Made by a program: the position numbers and the translations under genes | The notes under the pieces: generated by a model | What the model was told of the DNA's origin: nothing | Databases searched by the model: none | What the model saw: the letters and a program-made list of their open reading frames with translations, nothing else | In this document: one piece after another, positions 15,860 through 24,792 of the stretch | Layout: the number at the start of each line of letters is the position of its first letter | Position numbering within the stretch: position 1 is the stretch's first letter | Assembly (NCBI GenBank): GCA_045039925.1 | Contig: CP108400.1 | Location: 2,108,001-2,172,000 of the forward strand | DNA length: 64,000 nucleotides | From: Yinghuangia sp045039925 | Lineage (GTDB): Bacteria > Actinomycetota > Actinomycetes > Streptomycetales > Streptomycetaceae | Direction: 5' to 3'

Positions 15860-18118
15860 GTGACGCAGCCTTTCGAACTGCCGGCGTTCTACATGCCGTA
15901 TCCGGCGCGGCTCAACCCGCATCTCGACGCGGCGCGGACACATACCCGCGATTGGGCCCGCGAAATGGGAATGCTGGAGGGGTCGGGCATCTGGACCACC
16001 GAGGACCTGGATGCCCACGACTACGCGCTGCTGTGCTCGTACACCCATCCCGACTGCGACGAGACCAAGTTGTCGCTGGTCACGGACTGGTACACGTGGG
16101 TCTTCTTCTTCGACGACCACTTTCTGGAGGTGTACAAGCGGTCGCAGGACCGGGACGGCGGAAAGGCGTATCTGGACCGCCTTCCGATGTTCATGCCGCT
16201 GGACCTGGCAAGCGGGTTCCCGGAGCCGACGAATCCCATCGAGGCGGGGCTCGCGGACCTTTGGGCGCGCACCGTCCCCTCGATGTCGGCGGAATGGCGG
16301 GCACGATTCGCCGAGCACACGGAGAATCTGCTCAACGAATCCCTGTGGGAATTGTCGAACATGAACGCGCACCGGATCCCGAATCCGGTGGAGTACATCG
16401 AGATGCGCCGCAAGGTCGGCGGCGCACCGTGGTCGGCGAACCTCGTCGAGTTCGCCGCGGGAGCCGAAGTCCCGCCGGGGATCGCCGAGTCGCGGCCGTT
16501 GCGCGTGCTGCGCGAGACCTTCGCGGACAGCGTGCACCTGCGCAACGACCTGTTCTCGTACGAGCGCGAGACGCAGGACGAGGGCGAGCTCAGCAACGGC
16601 GTCCTGGTCCTGGAGACGTTCTTCGGGTGCGGCACGCAGGAGGCCGCCGAGGCGGTGAACGAGCTGCTGACGTCACGGCTCCAGCAGTTCGAGGACACCG
16701 TCTTCACGGAGCTGGGGCCGCTGTTCGCGACGCACGGCATCGGCGCGAGGGGCTGCGCGGACGTCCTGGCGTACGTCAAGGGGCTCCAGGACTGGCAGTC
16801 CGGCGGACACGAGTGGCACATGCGTTCGTCGCGCTACATGAACGCGGGCACCGATCTGGGCGGCGGCCCGTCGTTCCCGTTCGCGCCGTCCGGGCTCGGG
16901 ATGTCGGCGGCCAACATCGTCGCGACGCTCAACCGGGTGCGGCGCCGCATGCACCACCAACGCCCGGTCGGCCCCTCGCCGTTGCCGCCGCTGGCGCTGC
17001 CGTTCGAGGTGGGCGTCAACCCGCACCGCGAGTCCGCCCTCAAGGCGTCGGTCGCATGGGCGCGCGACATGGGAATGCTGGAACCGCAGGCGGGCGACCC
17101 GGGGTCCGACATCTGGACCGAAGCGATGCTGGAGGGCTTCGACTTCGCCCTGTGCGCGGCCGGGCTCGACCCGGACGCGACGCGGGAGGAACTGGAGCTG
17201 TCGGCGAAGTGGCTGACGTGGGGGACGTACGCCGACGACTACTTCCCCGCGCTGTACGGCCGGACCGGCGACGCCGCGAGCGCCAGGCTGTGTGCCGACC
17301 GGCTCATGGCGCAGATGCCCGTGGACCTCGGGGTGCCGCCCGTGCCCGCGACGGCCATGGAGCGCGGCGCCGCCGACCTGTGGGGCCAGACGGCCCCCGC
17401 CATGTCGGAACGCGTGCGGCAGGACTACCACGACACCGTCCGCAAGATGCTCGACGGCTTCGTCTGGGAGGTCGCCAACCTCCAGCACCACCGCGTGCCG
17501 GACCCGGTCGACTACATCGAGATGCGGCGCGCGACCTTCGGCTCCGACCTCACCATGAGCCTGTGCCGCCTCAAGCACGGCGCGGACGTCCCGGACGAGG
17601 TCTTCCGCAGCGGTCCGGTGCGGTCCCTGGAGAACTCGGCGGTCGACTACGCGACCCTGCTCAACGACCTCTTCTCGTACCAGAAGGAGGTCGAGTTCGA
17701 GGGCGAGGTGCACAACGCGCTGCTCGTCGTCGAGACGTTCTTCGGCTGCGACCACGACACCGCGGTGGGGATCGTCGCCGACCTCATGAACCAGCGCCTG
17801 AGCCAGTTCCAGCACGTCGTGTCACATGAACTTCCCATGCTCTACGTCGACTTCGACCTCAGCCCGGCGGCCCGCGCGGGCCTGGAGGCGTACGTCGACG
17901 ACCTGCGCAACTGGCTCGCCGGAATCCTCCACTGGCACCAGGGCGTCAAGCGGTACGACGAGGAGACGCTGCGCCGCAACTTCGGGCCGCGCACGCCGTC
18001 CGTGCCGTCGGAGCCGTCCGTGCCCTTGGTACCGTCCGTGCTGTTCACCGTCCCCGGGGTCTCGGGGATGGGGACGTCGGCCCTCCGGGTGACCGAGCTG
18101 CTGGGCCGCACCGGGTAG
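15860..18118 (+). CDS. geoA: Geosmin synthase (germacradienol/geosmin synthase)
   Basis: A 752-residue fusion of two class I terpene synthase domains. The N-terminal domain has the metal motif DDHFLE at 85-90 and the NSE-type motif NDLFSYERETQDE near 228; in known enzymes it turns farnesyl diphosphate into germacradienol and germacrene D. The C-terminal domain has DDYFP near 459 and NDLFSYQKEVEFE, and converts germacradienol to geosmin plus acetone. A short linker sits near 345-375. The GTG start follows GAGGGGG; length and motifs match the Streptomyces enzyme. The gene is single, with a hairpin downstream; its C-terminal 30 residues are a Pro/Ser/Val low-complexity tail. Confidence 0.97.
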   Translation: MTQPFELPAFYMPYPARLNPHLDAARTHTRDWAREMGMLEGSGIWTTEDLDAHDYALLCSYTHPDCDETKLSLVTDWYTWVFFFDDHFLEVYKRSQDRDGGKAYLDRLPMFMPLDLASGFPEPTNPIEAGLADLWARTVPSMSAEWRARFAEHTENLLNESLWELSNMNAHRIPNPVEYIEMRRKVGGAPWSANLVEFAAGAEVPPGIAESRPLRVLRETFADSVHLRNDLFSYERETQDEGELSNGVLVLETFFGCGTQEAAEAVNELLTSRLQQFEDTVFTELGPLFATHGIGARGCADVLAYVKGLQDWQSGGHEWHMRSSRYMNAGTDLGGGPSFPFAPSGLGMSAANIVATLNRVRRRMHHQRPVGPSPLPPLALPFEVGVNPHRESALKASVAWARDMGMLEPQAGDPGSDIWTEAMLEGFDFALCAAGLDPDATREELELSAKWLTWGTYADDYFPALYGRTGDAASARLCADRLMAQMPVDLGVPPVPATAMERGAADLWGQTAPAMSERVRQDYHDTVRKMLDGFVWEVANLQHHRVPDPVDYIEMRRATFGSDLTMSLCRLKHGADVPDEVFRSGPVRSLENSAVDYATLLNDLFSYQKEVEFEGEVHNALLVVETFFGCDHDTAVGIVADLMNQRLSQFQHVVSHELPMLYVDFDLSPAARAGLEAYVDDLRNWLAGILHWHQGVKRYDEETLRRNFGPRTPSVPSEPSVPLVPSVLFTVPGVSGMGTSALRVTELLGRTG

Positions 18119-18140
18119 ATCGACGGCCCGACCGAGGACA

Positions 18141-18180
18141 GGTACGGCGGACCGGTCCATCCGCTCCGGCCCGCCGTACC
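18141..18180 (+). terminator. Hairpin after the geosmin gene
   Basis: GGTACGGCGG (18141-18150) pairs perfectly with CCGCCGTACC (18171-18180) over a 20-base loop, 22 bases after the geosmin synthase stop. No U-run follows. Confidence 0.55.
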
Positions 18181-18219
18181 GCCCCGGGCACCCGGCGCAC
18201 ACGGCTCGGGACGGCGTTC

Positions 18220-18285
18220 GGACTCCGGCCGGACTCCGGCCGGACTCCGGCCAGACACCGGTCAGACACCGGTCAGACACCGGTC
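18220..18285. repeat. 11-bp tandem repeat, 3+3 units
   Basis: Three copies of GGACTCCGGCC are followed directly by three copies of AGACACCGGTC. The two unit types align base for base as diverged versions of one 11-mer. The array overlaps the last four codons and stop of the LysR gene (stop at 18273), so expansion has set where that protein ends. Confidence 0.8.
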
Positions 18286-19244
18286 AGGGCCGCGCCCAGT
18301 TCCTCGCCCTCCGCCTCCAGGTGCCGCACGAACTCGCGGACCGCGGGCGTCATGGTGCGCCCCGCCACCAGAGTCGTGCCGACCGTACGCCGCACCGACT
18401 CCAACGGCACCGGCAGCGGCGCCAGTTGATCGTCACCGGTGACCACCAGCTCGGGCAGCGCGGCGATCATGTCCGTTGCCAGGAGCAGGGCGCGGACCGT
18501 CAGGATGGACGTGCATTCCACCCGGTCGGCCGGCAGCGCGAGTCCGCTACGGTCGAACAAAGCCTCCAACTCACCGCGCAGCGTGGTCTGTTCGAGCGGC
18601 AGGATCCACGGATGCGCCAGGGTGTCGGCGAGTTCCAGCGCACGGCCCGCCGCGTGCAGGGGGTGCGACCGGCGCGCCATCAGCCTGATGGGCTCGTGGT
18701 ACAGCGTGTGCTGCCGCACCCGCCCCGGCTCCGGCGGCGGACCGAGCCGCCCGACGACCACGTCCACCTCCCCGGCCAGCAACTGCTGGTAGAGCACGTC
18801 GTACGTCGCCTCGCGCACCACGACCGTGATCCTCGGCCGCTCCCGCTTCAGCGCCGCCACCGCGCGCGGCAGCAGCACGCTGGTGCCCGCCAGCAGCGTC
18901 CCGACCGTGACCGTGCCCGTCTGGCCCTCGCGGAGCCCGGCCAGGTGCTCCCCCGCACGCCGCACCTCGGCGAGGACGAGCCGGGCGTGCTCGACCATCG
19001 CGGTCCCGTAGACCGTCGCCGTCATACCGCGCGGCCCCCGGTCGAACAGGCGCGCGCCGACCAGGTCCTCCAACTCCCGCAGGGTCCGCGTCGCCGCGGG
19101 CTGCGTGAGGTGCAGCGCCTCGGCGGCGCGCACGACGCTCCCGTGCTCGGCCACCGCCACCACGAGCCCGAGATGGCGGAACTTGAGCCGCCCGTCGAGA
19201 AGGTCGATCACCTTGCCGTCCCCGTCCTTCCCGTGACACCGCAT
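18273..19244 (-). CDS. LysR family transcriptional regulator
   Basis: A 323-residue LysR regulator. The winged helix-turn-helix is at about residues 20-78 (RHLGLVVAVAEHGSVVRAAE, then LHLTQPAATRTLRELEDLVG, ARLFDRG), followed by the effector domain with periplasmic-binding-like halves (GTVTVGTLLAGTS, ALKRERPRITVVVREATY). It is divergent from the kynurenine operon at 19446, so it is the obvious candidate activator, with a pathway intermediate as effector. A perfect 7-6-7 inverted repeat lies between the two. A GTG 30-odd bases downstream is an alternative start. The C-terminus runs into an 11-bp tandem repeat. Confidence 0.9.
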   Translation of the reverse strand: MRCHGKDGDGKVIDLLDGRLKFRHLGLVVAVAEHGSVVRAAEALHLTQPAATRTLRELEDLVGARLFDRGPRGMTATVYGTAMVEHARLVLAEVRRAGEHLAGLREGQTGTVTVGTLLAGTSVLLPRAVAALKRERPRITVVVREATYDVLYQQLLAGEVDVVVGRLGPPPEPGRVRQHTLYHEPIRLMARRSHPLHAAGRALELADTLAHPWILPLEQTTLRGELEALFDRSGLALPADRVECTSILTVRALLLATDMIAALPELVVTGDDQLAPLPVPLESVRRTVGTTLVAGRTMTPAVREFVRHLEAEGEELGAALTGV

Positions 19245-19322
19245 GCACGCCCTCGGGCCTCCGGACGTCCGCCGGACCCACCTGGCGCTTAGCGGATATA
19301 CCTATCACGGCATACCTCTGAT

Positions 19323-19342
19323 CCGAACCGGCATTGGTTCGG
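19323..19342. promoter_or_regulatory. Candidate LysR operator upstream of the kynurenine operon
   Basis: CCGAACCGGCATTGGTTCGG is a perfect inverted repeat (7-bp arms, 6-bp spacer) lying midway in the 201-bp gap between the LysR gene and the operon. Its size fits a regulator dimer site. A second AT-richer stretch (GGATATACCTATCACGG) at 19293-19309 could be an activation site or promoter element. Confidence 0.5.
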
Positions 19343-19445
19343 CATGCCTCCTTCTCGGGATGATGCGTGCACAAGGCATACGCCGACGACATCACGGCAA
19401 CCCGCCCACAGGCGGCGTCCCGTCTCTCCCGAGGAGGCCCTTCAG

Positions 19446-20948
19446 GTGCTCCCGCAGCCCCCGATCCGGCCCCCCGGTCCGGCACCCCGGCCCACCCGCT
19501 GGGCGCACTACATCGCCGGACGCTTCGAGACCACGAGCGAAGGCGACCCCTTCGACCTCGTGGACCCGGTCACCGGGCAGGTGTTCGGCAGCGTCCCGCA
19601 CGCGGGCCGCGGCACCGTCGGCCGCGCGGTCGCGGCGGCCCGCGGCGCGCTCGCCGGGCCCTGGGGCGACCTGGACACCCCCGGGCGCTGCCAGGTGCTG
19701 CGCCGCGTCGCGGACGGCATCGAGGCCCGCTTCGCGGAGTTCGCGGCGGCCGAGATCGCCGACACCGGCAAGCCGTACGCGCTGGCCTCCTCGGTCGACA
19801 TCCCGCGCGGCATCGCCAACTTCCGCAGCTACGCCGACCTCGCGCTCGGCCGCGCCGAGGAGGCGTACCGCACCACGACCCCGGACGGCCTGGGCGCGCT
19901 CAACTACACCGTCCGCCGCCCGCTCGGCGTGGTCGCGATCGTCTCGCCGTGGAACCTGCCGCTGCTCCTGCTGACCTGGAAGGTCGCCCCGGCGCTCGCG
20001 GCCGGCAACACCGTCGTCGCCAAGCCGTCCGAACTAACCCCCTCCACGGCGACGCTGCTCGCCGAGGTGATGGACGAAGCCGGGGTGCCCGAGGGCGTGT
20101 TCAACCTGGTGCACGGACTCGGCACGGACAGCGCGGGCGAGTTCCTGACCTCGCACCCGGGCGTCGACGCCATTGCCTTCACCGGCGAGACCCGCACCGG
20201 CACCGCCATCATGGGCGCCGCGGCGCGCAACCTGATCCCGGTCTCCTTCGAACTCGGCGGCAAGAACGCCGCGCTGGTCTTTGCGGACGCCGACTTCGAA
20301 CAGGCCGTCGACGGCACCGTCGCCTCCGCGTTCACCAACAGCGGCCAGGTCTGCCTGTGCACGGAACGCGTGTACGTGCAGCGGGAGATCTTCGACGAGT
20401 TCGCCGCCGCCCTCGCGGCGCGCACGAAAGACCTCGTGCTCGGGCGCCCGTACGAGGACGGCACGCGCCTCGGACCGCTGGTCTCCGCCGAGCACCGCGC
20501 CAAGGTCCTCGGCTACCACGCCCGGGCGGCGCGCGACGGCGTGGTGCTCGCGGGCGGCGGCGTACCGTCGTTCGGCGACGACCGCGACGGGGGCTTCTAC
20601 GTCGAGCCCACCGTGCTCGCCGGGTTGCCGGAGTCGCACCCCGTCGTCCGCGAGGAAATCTTCGGCCCGGTCTGCCATTTGGCGCCCTTCGACACCGAGG
20701 AGGAGGCGGTGCGGCTGGCCAACGACAGCCCGTACGGCCTCGCCGCCTCCGTCTGGACCACCGACCTGTCGCGCGCGCACCGCGTCGCACCGCGGCTCGA
20801 CGTCGGGATCGCCTGGGTCAACTGCTGGAACCTGCGCGACCTCCGCACGCCCTTCGGCGGCGTCAAGTCCTCCGGCATAGGCCGCGAAGGCGGCGTGCAC
20901 TCCCTCGACTTCTTCTCCGAGCCGACGAATGTGTGTGTGAAACTTTGA
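19446..20948 (+). CDS. Aldehyde dehydrogenase, probable 2-aminomuconate-6-semialdehyde dehydrogenase
   Basis: A 500-residue NAD-dependent aldehyde dehydrogenase, first gene of the operon. The GTG start at 19446 is chosen because a perfect GAGGAGG lies eight bases upstream and it gives the normal family length. Visible signatures: SPWNLPLLLLTWKVAPALAA, the FTGETRTGTAIM turn, the catalytic Glu in FELGGKN (about 268) and Cys in SGQVCLC (about 303). The closest kind is the 2-hydroxymuconic/2-aminomuconic semialdehyde dehydrogenases. With 3-hydroxyanthranilate dioxygenase and ACMS decarboxylase in the same operon, oxidation of 2-aminomuconate-6-semialdehyde to 2-aminomuconate is the expected step. 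Confidence 0.9.
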   Translation: MLPQPPIRPPGPAPRPTRWAHYIAGRFETTSEGDPFDLVDPVTGQVFGSVPHAGRGTVGRAVAAARGALAGPWGDLDTPGRCQVLRRVADGIEARFAEFAAAEIADTGKPYALASSVDIPRGIANFRSYADLALGRAEEAYRTTTPDGLGALNYTVRRPLGVVAIVSPWNLPLLLLTWKVAPALAAGNTVVAKPSELTPSTATLLAEVMDEAGVPEGVFNLVHGLGTDSAGEFLTSHPGVDAIAFTGETRTGTAIMGAAARNLIPVSFELGGKNAALVFADADFEQAVDGTVASAFTNSGQVCLCTERVYVQREIFDEFAAALAARTKDLVLGRPYEDGTRLGPLVSAEHRAKVLGYHARAARDGVVLAGGGVPSFGDDRDGGFYVEPTVLAGLPESHPVVREEIFGPVCHLAPFDTEEEAVRLANDSPYGLAASVWTTDLSRAHRVAPRLDVGIAWVNCWNLRDLRTPFGGVKSSGIGREGGVHSLDFFSEPTNVCVKL

Positions 20949-21754
20949 CGGACCGACAGATTCTCGTGGCGGCGGCCGACCGGCTGGACCGGGCCCGTGC
21001 GACCGGCATGCCGTGCGATCCGGTACGCGACCTGCTCCCGGCGGGAGACGTCGCCGCGGCGTACGCGGTGCAGCGCATCCAGACCGAGCGCCGGGTGGCC
21101 GCCGGACGCCGCGTGGTGGGCCGCAAGATCGGCCTCACCTCCGCCGCCGTGCAGAAGCAACTCGGCGTCGACACACCCGACTTCGGCGTCCTCTTCGACG
21201 ACATGGCGGTCCCGGACGGTGCCGAGATCCCCTTCGGCGCGGTGCTGCAACCGCGCGCCGAGGCCGAGGTGGCGCTCGTCCTGGAGCACGACCTGCCGCA
21301 CGAACGCACCACCGTGGCCGACCTCATCCGCGCGACGGCCTTCGCGCTGCCCGCGATCGAGGTGGTCGGCAGCCGCATCCGCGACTGGGACATCACGATC
21401 ACCGACACGGTCGCCGACAACGCGTCGTCCGGCCTGTACGTGCTCGGCGGACGCCCCACGCCGCTGCGCGCGATCGACCTGCGGACCGCGGGCATGGTGA
21501 TGGAACGCCGGGGCGAGCAGGTCTCGGTCGGCGCGGGCGCGGCCTGCCTCGGGCACCCGCTCAACGCCGCGCTCTGGCTCGCCGACGCCCTCGCCGCCCA
21601 GGGCGACCACCTGCGCGCGGGCGACACCGTGCTCACGGGTGCGCTGGGCCCCATGGTCGCCGCCGCGCCCGGGGACGTGATGGAGGCACGCATCCAGGGG
21701 TTGGGCACCGTCCGAGCCGCGTTCGGCCGCGGGGCCGAGGACGGTGCGCCGTGA
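20945..21754 (+). CDS. 2-oxopent-4-enoate hydratase (2-keto-4-pentenoate hydratase)
   Basis: A 269-residue member of the hydratase/decarboxylase family. It matches the hydratase branch (MhpD/DmpE type): VGRKIGLTSAAVQKQLGV, then PDFGVLFDDM, QPRAEAEVALVL and the metal-site region SRIRDWDITITDTVADNASS. The reaction is water addition to 2-oxopent-4-enoate to give 4-hydroxy-2-oxovalerate. The TTG at 20945 overlaps the dehydrogenase stop by 4 bases and is taken as start; a GTG seven codons later is the alternative. The next gene is its usual partner, the decarboxylase, and the two normally form a complex. Confidence 0.88.
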   Translation: MTDRQILVAAADRLDRARATGMPCDPVRDLLPAGDVAAAYAVQRIQTERRVAAGRRVVGRKIGLTSAAVQKQLGVDTPDFGVLFDDMAVPDGAEIPFGAVLQPRAEAEVALVLEHDLPHERTTVADLIRATAFALPAIEVVGSRIRDWDITITDTVADNASSGLYVLGGRPTPLRAIDLRTAGMVMERRGEQVSVGAGAACLGHPLNAALWLADALAAQGDHLRAGDTVLTGALGPMVAAAPGDVMEARIQGLGTVRAAFGRGAEDGAP

Positions 21755-21881
21755 CCCTCCATCGCGTCACCCCGTGCGCGGTGGCAGCCCGCCCCGCCCA
21801 CTCCCTCGTGTGCCTCGGGTCCGTGTCCCTCCGGTCCGTGTTCCTCGTGCCCCTCGTGTCCCACGTGAACGGAGACTCCGC

Positions 21882-22670
21882 ATGACCGGCATGGTCGAGC
21901 GCTGGGCCGACACCCTCGACGACGCGGCGGTGTCCCGCAAGCCCGTGGCGGGGCCGACCGAACTGGCGGACGTACCGCTCGCCGACGCGTACGCGGTGCA
22001 GCGCGCCGTCGTGGGCCGCCGCCTGGCCCGCGGCGACCGCATGGCCGGCTTCAAGATGGGCTTCACCTCGGTCGCCAAGATGCGCCAGATGGGCGTGCAC
22101 GACCTGATCCACGGCGGCCTGACGGACGGCATGTACGTCGCCGACGGCGGCACCGTCGACGTCGCGGCGCTGCTGCACCCGCGCATCGAGCCCGAGGTGG
22201 CGTTCCTGCTCGACGCCCCGCTGGGGGCGGGTGCCGACAACACCGACCCGTTCGCGGCCGTCGGTGCGGTGGCCGCCGCGGTCGAGGTCATCGACTCGCG
22301 GTACAGCGGGTTCTCCTTCACGCTCCCCGAGGTCGTCGCCGACAACGCGTCGTCCGCGGGCTTCGCCACCGGCCGCTGGCGCTCCGCCGACGAGGTCGAC
22401 CTCGGCAACCTCGGGGTGCTGCTCGAAGTCGACGGCCGCCTCGTCCAGTCCGGCAGCACGGCGGCGATCCTGGGCCATCCGGTGCGCTCGCTCGCCGCCG
22501 CGGCGCGCCTGGCGGCCGCGTCCGGGACGACGCTCCAGCCGGGGTGGGTGGTGCTCGCGGGTGCCGCGACGGCCGCCGTACCGCTCGAACCGGGTGCGCA
22601 CGTCCGGGCGACGGTCGACGGGCTCGGCTCGGTCGAGGTGACCGCCTCCGCGGCCGGGGACGCGCGATGA
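21882..22670 (+). CDS. 4-oxalocrotonate decarboxylase (2-oxo-3-hexenedioate decarboxylase)
   Basis: A 262-residue paralogue of the preceding hydratase but of the decarboxylase branch (DmpH/XylI type): MAGFKMGFTSVAKMRQMGVH, then HPRIEPEVAFLLDAPLG, VEVIDSRYSGFSF and VADNASSAGF. It removes CO2 from 4-oxalocrotonate to give 2-oxopent-4-enoate. ATG 21882 has GGAGA six bases upstream. A 127-bp gap with imperfect CCTCGTGT repeats separates it from the hydratase gene, the largest gap in the operon; it might hold an internal promoter, but I see no convincing -35/-10 pair. It overlaps the next gene by 4 bases. Confidence 0.88.
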   Translation: MTGMVERWADTLDDAAVSRKPVAGPTELADVPLADAYAVQRAVVGRRLARGDRMAGFKMGFTSVAKMRQMGVHDLIHGGLTDGMYVADGGTVDVAALLHPRIEPEVAFLLDAPLGAGADNTDPFAAVGAVAAAVEVIDSRYSGFSFTLPEVVADNASSAGFATGRWRSADEVDLGNLGVLLEVDGRLVQSGSTAAILGHPVRSLAAAARLAAASGTTLQPGWVVLAGAATAAVPLEPGAHVRATVDGLGSVEVTASAAGDAR

Positions 22671-23128
22671 GCGGGGTTCCGGACGCCGTGCCCGGGATCG
22701 TGCCCGGGAAGGCCGAACCACGCGGCCGCTTCCCGCACTTCCGGCGCGCCGGCGACTTCGTCTTCGTGTCCGGCACCAGTTCGCGCCGCCCCGACGGCAC
22801 CTTCGCCGGAGCGTCCGCCGACCCGATGGGCGTCACCGACCTCGACATCCGTGCGCAGACCCGCGCGGTGATCGGGAACATCGGCGACATACTCCGGGCC
22901 GCGGGCGGCTCGCTCGCCGACGTCGTGTCGGTGACGACGTACCTGGTCGCCATGAACGACTTCGGCGGCTACAACGAGGTGTACGCGGAGTTCTTCGACG
23001 AGTCCGGGCCCGCGCGCACGACCGTCGCGGTGCACCAGCTCCCGCACCCCCATCTCTTGATCGAGATCAGTGCGACGGCGTACGTTCCCGAACCCCGGGA
23101 CCATCCGAACGGTTCGTCTCCGTCCTGA
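22667..23128 (+). CDS. RidA-like 2-aminomuconate deaminase
   Basis: A 153-residue RidA/YjgF-family protein with the expected core FPHFRRAGDFVFVSGTSSRR, then TRAVIGNIGDILRAAGGSLA, VVSVTTYLVAMNDFGGYNEV and the Arg-containing strand GPARTTVAVHQLPHPHLLIE. In the 2-nitrobenzoate and tryptophan meta-cleavage pathways a RidA-type protein deaminates 2-aminomuconate to 4-oxalocrotonate, and this one lies between the decarboxylase and the dioxygenase genes, so that is the expected role. ATG 22667 overlaps the previous stop by 4 bases. A 39-bp gap precedes the dioxygenase gene. Confidence 0.87.
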   Translation: MSGVPDAVPGIVPGKAEPRGRFPHFRRAGDFVFVSGTSSRRPDGTFAGASADPMGVTDLDIRAQTRAVIGNIGDILRAAGGSLADVVSVTTYLVAMNDFGGYNEVYAEFFDESGPARTTVAVHQLPHPHLLIEISATAYVPEPRDHPNGSSPS

Positions 23129-23167
23129 AGCAATGCCCCCCGGCCACCCGACCGTCCAGGAGCGCCC

Positions 23168-23758
23168 ATGTCCGGCAGTACACCGCGCGCCCCGTTCAAC
23201 CTCAACGCCTGGATCGAGGCGAACCGCCACCTGCTCAGGCCCCCGGTCGGCAACGTCCAGGTCTGGCAGGACGCCGACCTGATGGTGACGCTGGTCGGCG
23301 GCCCGAACCGCCGCACCGACTTCCACGACGACCCGATCGAGGAGTTCTTCTACCAACTGCGCGGCGACATGGTCCTGCGCGTCATGGAGGAGGACGGCAA
23401 GCCGCCCCGCGACATCCCGATCCGCGAAGGGGACGTCTTCCTGGCCCCGGCGCACCTGCGGCACTCGCCGCAGCGGCCCGAGCCGGGGAGCATCGGCCTC
23501 GTCGTCGAGTTCGCCCGTCCCGCCGGGGTCCGCGACGCGTTCGAGTGGTACTGCATGGCGTGCCACCACCTCGTGCACCGCAGTGAACTCCAGTTGCAGT
23601 CGATCGTCGACGACCTCCCGCCTGTCTTCGCGGCCTTCCACGCCGACGACGAGGCACGGACCTGCCCGCGCTGCGGAGCGCTGCACCCGGGCCGCGACTG
23701 GCCCGACGACCTCCGCCCGCACACCGACAAGACCCGTCAGGAAACCCAGGCACCATGA
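23168..23758 (+). CDS. 3-hydroxyanthranilate 3,4-dioxygenase
   Basis: A 196-residue cupin dioxygenase that opens the ring of 3-hydroxyanthranilate to 2-amino-3-carboxymuconate-6-semialdehyde. The iron ligands are His53, Glu59 and His99 (in NRRTDFHDDPIEEFF and HLRHSPQRP); Arg49, Arg103 and Glu114 match the known substrate-binding residues with a constant offset. The C-terminus holds the bacterial rubredoxin-like Cys4 site: C129, C132 (YCMACHH) and C166, C169 (TCPRCG). So all key residues of the bacterial homodimeric type are present. It overlaps the decarboxylase gene by 4 bases. Confidence 0.97.
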   Translation: MSGSTPRAPFNLNAWIEANRHLLRPPVGNVQVWQDADLMVTLVGGPNRRTDFHDDPIEEFFYQLRGDMVLRVMEEDGKPPRDIPIREGDVFLAPAHLRHSPQRPEPGSIGLVVEFARPAGVRDAFEWYCMACHHLVHRSELQLQSIVDDLPPVFAAFHADDEARTCPRCGALHPGRDWPDDLRPHTDKTRQETQAP

Positions 23759-24792
23759 CCGTCATCGACGTGCACGCGCACGTCTTCCCCCGGATCTCGC
23801 GCGCCGACGCGGGCGTGCTGCGCGACCACGACGGCCCGTGGCTGCGCGAGCACGGCGACGGCACCGGCATGATGATGCTCGGCGACGCCGAGTACCGCCC
23901 CGTCACCCGGGCCCTGTGGGACCCGGCCGTCCGCGTCGCCGAGATGGACGCCTCGGGCGTCGACATCCAGGTGGTGTCCAGCACGCCCCTGATGTTCGGG
24001 TACGACGCCGACGTGGCCCGCGCCGCCGAGTGGTGTGACCGCGTCAACGCGCAGATGCTCGACTTCTGCGCGCAGGCCCCCGACCGGCTCGTCCCGCTGT
24101 GCCAGGTGCCGATGCAGGACACCGAGGCCGCGTGCGAGGCCGTGACCCGCGCCGTCCGCGCCGGACACCGCGGCGTGCACCTCGGCAACCACGTCGGACC
24201 GCACGACCTCGACCACGGCGCGGTCACCGAACTGCTCACCCACTGCGCGCACGAGGGCGCCGCCGTCCTCGTCCATCCGTGGGACATGCCGGAAAGTCCG
24301 CGCACCGACGACTACATGCTGGCGTGGCTGGTCGGCATGACCGCGGAGACGCAGCTGTCGATCCTGCGCCTGGCGCTGTCCGGGGCGTTCGAGCGCATCC
24401 CGGCCGACCTGCGCCTGCTGTTCGCGCACGGCGGGGGCTCGTTCCCGTATCTGCTCGGGCGCGCCGACAACGCGTGGCACCGGCGGGACATCGTCCGCAA
24501 GGACAGCCCGCTGCCGCCGTCCGGCTACCTGGACCGCTTCCACGTGGACTCCGCCGTATTCGACCCGCGTGCGCTGCGCCTGCTGGTCGACGTCATGGGC
24601 AGCGAGCGCGTACTGCTCGGCAGCGACTACCCGTTCCCGCTCGGCGAGGCCGAGCCGGGCGCGCTGATCCGGGCGAGCGACCTGACCGCGGCGCAGAAGA
24701 GCGCGCTGCTCGGCCGCAACGCGGTACGCCTGTTCGGCCTCGACGACCTGGTCGGACCATCTGCTCTCGCCACCACGGAGGTGTCGCGATGA
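23755..24792 (+). CDS. 2-amino-3-carboxymuconate-6-semialdehyde decarboxylase (ACMSD)
   Basis: A 345-residue amidohydrolase-fold decarboxylase. The zinc ligands of ACMSD are all present: His7 and His9 (VIDVHAHV), His174 (LVHPWDM), and Asp291 (LLGSDYPFPLGE); the catalytic His225 lies in FAHGGGSFPYLLGR. It takes the dioxygenase product and gives 2-aminomuconate-6-semialdehyde, which prevents spontaneous closure to quinolinate. It sits directly after the dioxygenase with an ATGA overlap, which suits passing on an unstable intermediate. The C-terminal 20 residues are a short extension. Confidence 0.95.
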   Translation: MTVIDVHAHVFPRISRADAGVLRDHDGPWLREHGDGTGMMMLGDAEYRPVTRALWDPAVRVAEMDASGVDIQVVSSTPLMFGYDADVARAAEWCDRVNAQMLDFCAQAPDRLVPLCQVPMQDTEAACEAVTRAVRAGHRGVHLGNHVGPHDLDHGAVTELLTHCAHEGAAVLVHPWDMPESPRTDDYMLAWLVGMTAETQLSILRLALSGAFERIPADLRLLFAHGGGSFPYLLGRADNAWHRRDIVRKDSPLPPSGYLDRFHVDSAVFDPRALRLLVDVMGSERVLLGSDYPFPLGEAEPGALIRASDLTAAQKSALLGRNAVRLFGLDDLVGPSALATTEVSR

